From NCBI RefSeq assembly GCF_030463565.1, contig NC_134646.1:43581240-43645239 (forward strand): a DNA stretch of 64,000 bases, read 5' to 3'. The DNA comes from Pelecanus crispus (taxonomy: Eukaryota; Chordata; Aves; Pelecaniformes; Pelecanidae). How positions within the stretch are numbered: the stretch's first letter is position 1; each line of letters starts with the position of its first letter. The notes beneath the pieces are model-generated. The model was not told the origin of the DNA, made no database searches, and was given only the letters and a program-made list of their open reading frames with translations. Positions 62,101 through 64,000 of this stretch are shown in pieces. The translations under genes and the position numbers were made by a program.

Positions 62101-62510
62101 CTTTAGAGAGTCTATATTTATTCATTTTTTTATTTACTTGTGCCTGTTAAAATATAATCACTCATCAGGATTCCTAACTAGGAACAAAAATACTTTTGCC
62201 AACTAACTAATTAAATTTGAAGTACAAAGGCAATTTAAATGTTTTCAACTGAGAACTACTAGTGCATTCAGAATATAAACCTTAAAATAAGGTAATAGAA
62301 AAATAATAGAAAAAAGATTTGGAAAGACCAACTTGAATATACTCACATGGGGTTTTTGTGTCTTTTTGACAGCAGCATTAGCATTCCTTGACACATCCTC
62401 TTGCTGTACAATAAGTTTTGAAGTGCTGTCTTCCAAAGTGCTTCCATAAAAATGACGAAAAGTCTGCAACTTTTGTATTTGTCTTCTTTCTTCTGGATCT
62501 TTGGATTTTG
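30448..62510 (-). CDS. DDX60: DDX60 helicase, C-terminal 26 coding exons (5'-partial)
   Basis: DDX60 is a large cytoplasmic Ski2-like DExH RNA helicase, interferon-induced in mammals and linked to antiviral RNA sensing. Twenty-six exons join in phase into 1183 residues plus stop, against about 1712 in human, so ~530 N-terminal residues lie right of the window. Helicase motifs occur in order: Walker A APTSSGKT and Ia PTKALVNQ, motif II DEVH (split DE/VH by an intron), SAT, motif [15 protein letters not shown] and motif [14 protein letters not shown]. After these come the C-terminal helical domain typical of Ski2-like helicases and a conserved end ([13 protein letters not shown]). All catalytic residues look intact and no frameshift was found. 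Human has DDX60 and DDX60L side by side; one gene is visible here. The promoter is outside the window. Confidence 0.96.
30561..30597 (+). repeat. A-rich/(AAAAC)n microsatellite
   Basis: A run of A followed by aaaac units. On the minus strand it forms the polypyrimidine-like tract just upstream of the last DDX60 coding exon. Confidence 0.85.
30678..30740 (-). CDS. DDX60: DDX60 penultimate exon
   Basis: 63 nt, acceptor ctttag, donor gtatga. [20 protein letters not shown] plus split Gly. Phase closes on both sides. Confidence 0.95.
31241..31345 (-). mobile_element. CR1 LINE 3' fragment
   Basis: atagaattatagaatggtt followed by ctagtccaacccccctgc and gggcagggacatctt is the reverse complement of the avian CR1 3' end. 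About 100 bp, degraded, in a DDX60 intron. Confidence 0.88.
32251..32402 (-). CDS. DDX60: DDX60 exon
   Basis: [20 protein letters not shown], then the conserved [12 protein letters not shown], ending with split Trp at donor gtatgt. Confidence 0.96.
33374..33516 (-). CDS. DDX60: DDX60 exon
   Basis: Completes Asp, then [20 protein letters not shown] through GEIINK. Of two possible acceptors, the one after tgtctag keeps frame with the preceding exon; the ctaag 14 nt further on would introduce a stop. Confidence 0.94.
33950..34065 (-). mobile_element. Degraded CR1 fragment
   Basis: Segments such as ctctggactcccagcc and ctaactgaggccctgttagg match the reverse complement of the CR1 region following the reverse transcriptase, which is also present on + at about 44,090-44,190. 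Strongly diverged, so boundaries are approximate. Confidence 0.6.
35094..35121 (+). repeat. Poly(T) tract, 28 bases
   Basis: Uninterrupted T run in a DDX60 intron, poly(A) on the transcribed sense. No adjacent retrocopy was recognised. Confidence 0.9.
35904..36051 (-). CDS. DDX60: DDX60 exon
   Basis: [20 protein letters not shown] through RLPLSKT plus one base; acceptor tttcag, donor gtagga. Confidence 0.95.
36131..36174 (+). repeat. Short tandem repeat, 19-bp unit
   Basis: tattagtacacacatagcg is followed by a near-identical unit and a partial third. It lies 80 bp upstream (minus sense) of a DDX60 exon. Confidence 0.8.
37120..38031 (+). mobile_element. Endogenous retrovirus LTR, probably solo
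   Basis: A GC-richer block of about 0.9 kb in a DDX60 intron, antisense to the gene. Its layout matches a common avian ERV LTR: repeated 'cagcctgt..agaccacagtggagcagag' type units, a 'gaggaggaaggagcggcagag' segment, a T-rich aaatttttattttttgttt stretch and 'tgaggctgttttgccc', then 'ctcaacccacaagc' and an end in cccacca. A tgtggtt at 37,066 may be the true left end. No internal retroviral genes flank it, so it is probably solo. Many substitutions indicate age. Confidence 0.75.
38134..38237 (-). CDS. DDX60: DDX60 exon
   Basis: Two bases, then [20 protein letters not shown] through FCQSK; acceptor tttcag, donor gtagag. Confidence 0.95.
38916..39054 (-). CDS. DDX60: DDX60 exon
   Basis: [20 protein letters not shown] through LCQPIK plus one base; acceptor aaacag, donor gtaaat. 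Highly conserved C-terminal region. Confidence 0.96.
40450..40554 (-). CDS. DDX60: DDX60 exon
   Basis: 35 codons [20 protein letters not shown] through QFLIKE; acceptor gatcag, donor gtaggt. Confidence 0.94.
40895..41095 (-). CDS. DDX60: DDX60 exon, motif VI
   Basis: 67 codons beginning [20 protein letters not shown]. It carries the arginine-finger motif VI and the start of the C-terminal helical region. Confidence 0.97.
42365..42469 (-). CDS. DDX60: DDX60 exon, motif V
   Basis: 35 codons beginning [16 protein letters not shown] and ending LDALNYRQ, the first residues of motif VI. Confidence 0.97.
42845..44627 (+). mobile_element. CR1 LINE, 5'-truncated, intact 3' end
   Basis: A non-LTR retrotransposon copy covering the endonuclease-RT linker, reverse transcriptase and C-terminal region. 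It ends in attctatgattctatga, the CR1 terminal repeat. The RT core is visible: [12 protein letters not shown] near 43,490 and FADDTKLGG near 43,740. Frames are broken: the 42,920 frame stops at 43,243, and a stop lies at 43,621 before the frame reopens to 44,544. It is therefore a dead copy. It lies in a DDX60 intron, antisense to the gene. Confidence 0.95.
43366..44544 (+). pseudogene. CR1 reverse transcriptase remnant
   Basis: RT palm and thumb plus C-terminal region of the CR1 ORF2-type protein, with an internal TAA at 43,621 and garbled sequence just before it. The FADD catalytic motif survives. It lacks the endonuclease and cannot be autonomous. Confidence 0.88.
44846..44998 (-). CDS. 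DDX60: DDX60 exon before motif V
   Basis: 51 codons [20 protein letters not shown] through RLGYIK. It contains GIGYHHASM, the conserved Ski2-like G-[IV]-x-x-H-H-[AG] segment. Confidence 0.96.
46577..46721 (-). CDS. DDX60: DDX60 exon
   Basis: Acceptor tatacag, donor gtaagt. One base, then [20 protein letters not shown] through KAVDED. Confidence 0.93.
47984..48142 (-). CDS. DDX60: DDX60 exon
   Basis: Acceptor tttaag, donor gtaagt. [20 protein letters not shown] followed by a Glu/Arg-rich helix ending KLNS plus split Arg. Confidence 0.94.
48885..50787. other. DDX60 intron without recognised content
   Basis: Part of the 2.6-kb intron between the exons ending at 47,984-48,142 and 50,788. Small open frames occur, but none has splice or family support. 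Confidence 0.55.
50788..50915 (-). CDS. DDX60: DDX60 exon, start of second RecA domain
   Basis: [20 protein letters not shown] through MDKLPAIFF, with Ile split at donor gtaagt. PAIFF is the first strand of the second RecA-like domain. Confidence 0.95.
51736..51864 (-). CDS. DDX60: DDX60 exon
   Basis: 43 codons, acceptor ttccag, donor gtaaca. [20 protein letters not shown] through LGQRQK. Confidence 0.95.
51951..52055 (-). CDS. DDX60: DDX60 exon
   Basis: 35 codons, acceptor ttgcag, donor gtgtgt. [20 protein letters not shown] through WQKWQRAQ. Confidence 0.95.
52163..52272 (-). CDS. DDX60: DDX60 exon
   Basis: Acceptor ttcacag, donor gtaagc. Reads [15 protein letters not shown] and ends CAALTVNH. 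Confidence 0.93.
52466..52611 (-). CDS. DDX60: DDX60 exon after motif III
   Basis: Acceptor ctgtag, donor gtgtgt. One base, then 48 codons [18 protein letters not shown] to KSYRVRL plus one base. Lys-rich linker. Confidence 0.93.
52740..52900 (-). other. Unexplained open, exon-like segment in a DDX60 intron
   Basis: On the minus strand, 161 nt are flanked by a fair acceptor (ctgcacag) and a good donor (acg/gtgaga). They read two bases plus 53 codons without stop, with natural-looking composition ([19 protein letters not shown]... ending KLEKIALKT). It does not fit as a DDX60 cassette: the previous exon ends after two codon bases, and inserting this segment would create an early stop. As I remember it, vertebrate DDX60 runs directly from SAT...LT to WLQSVK with no such insert. 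It could be an exon relic, an alternative terminal exon or chance. Confidence 0.35.
53128..53243 (-). CDS. DDX60: DDX60 exon, VH of motif II and motif III
   Basis: Begins [15 protein letters not shown] and carries motif III SAT. It ends after two bases (GA) of a Glu codon at donor gtatgt, which restores phase with the next exon. Confidence 0.95.
53951..54046 (-). CDS. DDX60: DDX60 exon, motif Ib and DE of motif II
   Basis: 32 codons beginning [16 protein letters not shown] and ending YVIFDE. The DExH box is completed by the next exon. Confidence 0.96.
54180..55110 (+). mobile_element. CR1 LINE fragment, reverse transcriptase region
   Basis: Begins ctgtcttcaagaagggc and runs through the RT core (FADDTKLGG near 54,690) to ttctgggctcctcactac, where the CR1 match stops well short of a normal 3' end. 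The frame 54,373-55,128 is largely open, but the copy lacks both ends. It is in a DDX60 intron, antisense to the gene. Confidence 0.92.
55108..55200 (+). mobile_element. Second CR1 RT piece abutting the first
   Basis: ccttctatgatggagtgac followed by gacaagggaagagctactgatg and gtctgaacttctgtga repeats the early RT region, which in the preceding copy lies near 54,380-54,430. CR1 co-ordinates therefore jump backwards at about 55,108. Confidence 0.75.
55464..55583 (-). CDS. DDX60: DDX60 exon, motif Ia continuation
   Basis: 40 codons beginning [18 protein letters not shown] and ending NDVMNCQ; acceptor atttgag, donor gtatat. Confidence 0.96.
56605..56754 (-). CDS. DDX60: DDX60 exon, Walker A motif
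   Basis: 50 codons from RELLDAVDN to VYVAPTK. Carries motif I APTSSGKT, the ATP-binding loop, and the start of motif Ia. Confidence 0.97.
57831..57983 (-). CDS. DDX60: DDX60 exon, start of helicase domain
   Basis: 51 codons, acceptor cttatag, donor gtaatg. Contains [20 protein letters not shown] and FIPDTWQ just ahead of the Walker A exon. Confidence 0.95.
58590..58720 (-). mobile_element. Old CR1 3' fragment
   Basis: ggctggatgtcaattaatcc, gctagaagcaggtgcaattag and ctccaaggatggagatgtcac match, with many changes, the reverse complement of the CR1 3' UTR region. Boundaries are approximate. Confidence 0.6.
60070..60233 (-). CDS. DDX60: DDX60 exon, pre-helicase
   Basis: Acceptor tttaaag, donor gtaact. 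Completes Gly, then [20 protein letters not shown], ending SLSGQ. Confidence 0.93.
61079..61331 (-). CDS. DDX60: DDX60 exon, charged pre-helicase helix
   Basis: 253 nt, acceptor ggatag, donor gtatga. Begins [20 protein letters not shown] and ends EHCREQ plus one base. Strongly charged, probably helical. Confidence 0.93.
62347..62510 (-). CDS. DDX60: DDX60 exon (most 5' in window)
   Basis: Acceptor gtttgcag, donor gtgagt. Reads [20 protein letters not shown]..., ending KTQKPH. Charged region upstream of the helicase core. Confidence 0.9.
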
Positions 62511-63676
62511 CTGCAAACAAATATAATTGATTAAAAACACTCTGCTAGAATTCCAGCTTAATCTGTTTTCAAGAAAAGATACCTGGGGAATGGATACATT
62601 TCCTAAAAATTCCTCATTGACCTAAAGGCCAAAATCACATTTTGAAAGAGGCTGGCTACTCAGACTCACTGAAATCCAACAGTACTTTGAATTATCTGAG
62701 AGACAGGCAATAGACTCGAATTCAAACTGCTCTAGGCACACATTAAAAATATTGGAAAACCTAACAAGCAGGATGCTTGGAAAGAAATTATAACTGTTTG
62801 AGCAAAATGCCTAGACTTCTCACATAGTCTATGAAAATAGGAAGGTGTCTTCCAAAGGCATTTCAGATGATCAGAAAGAGACCTCTTCCCCATGAAAACA
62901 AGACTCTCTCATCAGAACATAAATAAATAAAGCTGCTGGAAGAACACTTATGCTAGCCAATGGAAGATACTAAACTGAGCACATGGGTACTTCCACACTC
63001 AAGCCTAGGTATTTGTCTCTGCCCTAAAATCAAAATGTTGAGTCAGTTTCTGAGTCCGAAGACCCATCTCAGAAGATCTTTCCATTTTTCACAAGAAAGA
63101 CTGAGATGACACATGCCAGTATTCATGCAAGGCACGGGAGAGAGGAGGCCCTCTCTTCAGCTGGAGTGGACATAAACCTTCAACTCCAACATCATGGAAG
63201 GTGCTCTAGCTACTATTCTGCAGGTTATGCTCTCCAAACTTCCTATTGAAATCACAGTGCACAGAATAATGCAAAAAAATATCTAGTCAGAAAGATGAGA
63301 AGATGGAAACCTGGTTTCATAGGTCAAGTGGTGCAAATACCCACTCAGGAAACAACATTTCTAAGTCACTGAATGAAAACTATAAGCAACACTGGGAGTA
63401 CCAACAGTAATCCATGACTTCTCAACTCCTGGTAGGTTTTTCACGGTTTAATTCACTGTATGATGCAATAGATGATGGGAACATCTTTGAGAGAAACTGT
63501 TGTGTACTTGCTGGTACATACAGTACTGTATACTTCACTTCATGGAAATATGCAAATCTAAGACCAAAACTAAGTCCATGGTTTGTTTTCCTTAATATCT
63601 CAAACTGGAAAAAACTTACAGGAAACTATAATGGATAACATCAAGAATTACAATACAAACAACTTTTGTTTACTTC
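62511..63676. other. DDX60 intron upstream of the most 5' visible exon
   Basis: No further DDX60 exon was recognised here. Remaining N-terminal exons should lie beyond the right edge. Confidence 0.55.
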
Positions 63677-64000
63677 TGTGCTGGTTTTAGTGGGATAGAG
63701 TTAAATTTCTTCATAGTAGCTTGCATGGGGCTATGTTTTGGAATTGTGCTACAAAGTGTTGATAATACAGGGATGTTTTTGTTACTGCTGAGCAGTGCTT
63801 ACACAGAGCATTTTTCTGCTTCTCACCCCACCCCACCAGCGAGTAGGCTGGGGGTGCACAAGAAGTTGGGAGGGGACACAGCTGGGACAGCTGACCCCAA
63901 CTGACCAAAGGGATATTCCATACGATATGACTTCATGCTCAGCATATAAAGCTGGGGGAAGAAGAAGGAAAGGGGGGACATTTGGAGTGATGATGTTTGT
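63677..64000 (+). mobile_element. Endogenous retrovirus LTR, left part
   Basis: Starts tgtgctggttttagtggg, a TG end, and runs through a U3-like block (ccaccagcgagtaggctggg, gaccaaagggatattccata) to a TATA box catataaag near 63,944. It then continues to the window edge. The sequence resembles a frequent neoavian ERV LTR. The R/U5 part and any internal region lie outside. It is antisense to DDX60. Confidence 0.82.
63941..63951 (+). promoter_or_regulatory. LTR TATA box
   Basis: agcatataaag within the LTR, preceded by U3-like sequence. It implies a once functional + strand promoter inside the DDX60 region, antisense to the gene. Confidence 0.55.

Overview
The window is vertebrate nuclear DNA, almost certainly from a bird and probably a neoavian. 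It is AT-rich, with long introns and GT-AG exons. It carries CR1 LINEs ending in the ATTCTATG-type 3' repeat, and LTRs that resemble avian endogenous-retrovirus LTRs. Three protein-coding genes are legible exon by exon, and the reading phases close at every junction.

Layout: (1) Positions 1 to about 17,060 hold the 3' ten coding exons of annexin A10 (ANXA10, + strand). They give 290 of about 324 expected residues; the N-terminal exons lie left of the window. (2) A CpG island at about 17.36-18.48 kb starts a second + strand gene with eight coding exons (17,920-26,533), predicted to encode 1008 residues. It has a RING, a B-box2, a coiled coil and the 23-nt microexon typical of TRIM genes. Instead of SPRY/FN3/NHL domains it ends in a 595-residue single-exon Ser/Thr-rich tail with FG-nucleoporin-like motifs. 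I cannot assign it a symbol, and it is the most unusual item here. (3) From about 29.89 kb to beyond the right edge lies the minus-strand gene DDX60 (Ski2-like DExH helicase, interferon-associated in vertebrates). Twenty-six coding exons give 1183 C-terminal residues, including helicase motifs I, Ia, II, III, V and VI. The N-terminal third lies right of the window.

The unnamed TRIM-like gene and DDX60 converge tail to tail across about 3.3 kb of non-coding DNA. DDX60 introns hold a 1.8-kb 5'-truncated CR1, a second CR1 with a rearranged right end, several old CR1 scraps, a roughly 0.9-kb LTR at 37.1-38.0 kb, and the left part of another LTR at the right edge. One DDX60 intron also contains a 161-nt open, splice-site-flanked segment that fits neither neighbouring exon phase and is unexplained.

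The genes are independent transcription units, not a pathway. A TRIM E3-ligase candidate next to DDX60 does suggest an innate-immunity neighbourhood, which is inference. No tRNA, rRNA or CRISPR features were seen.
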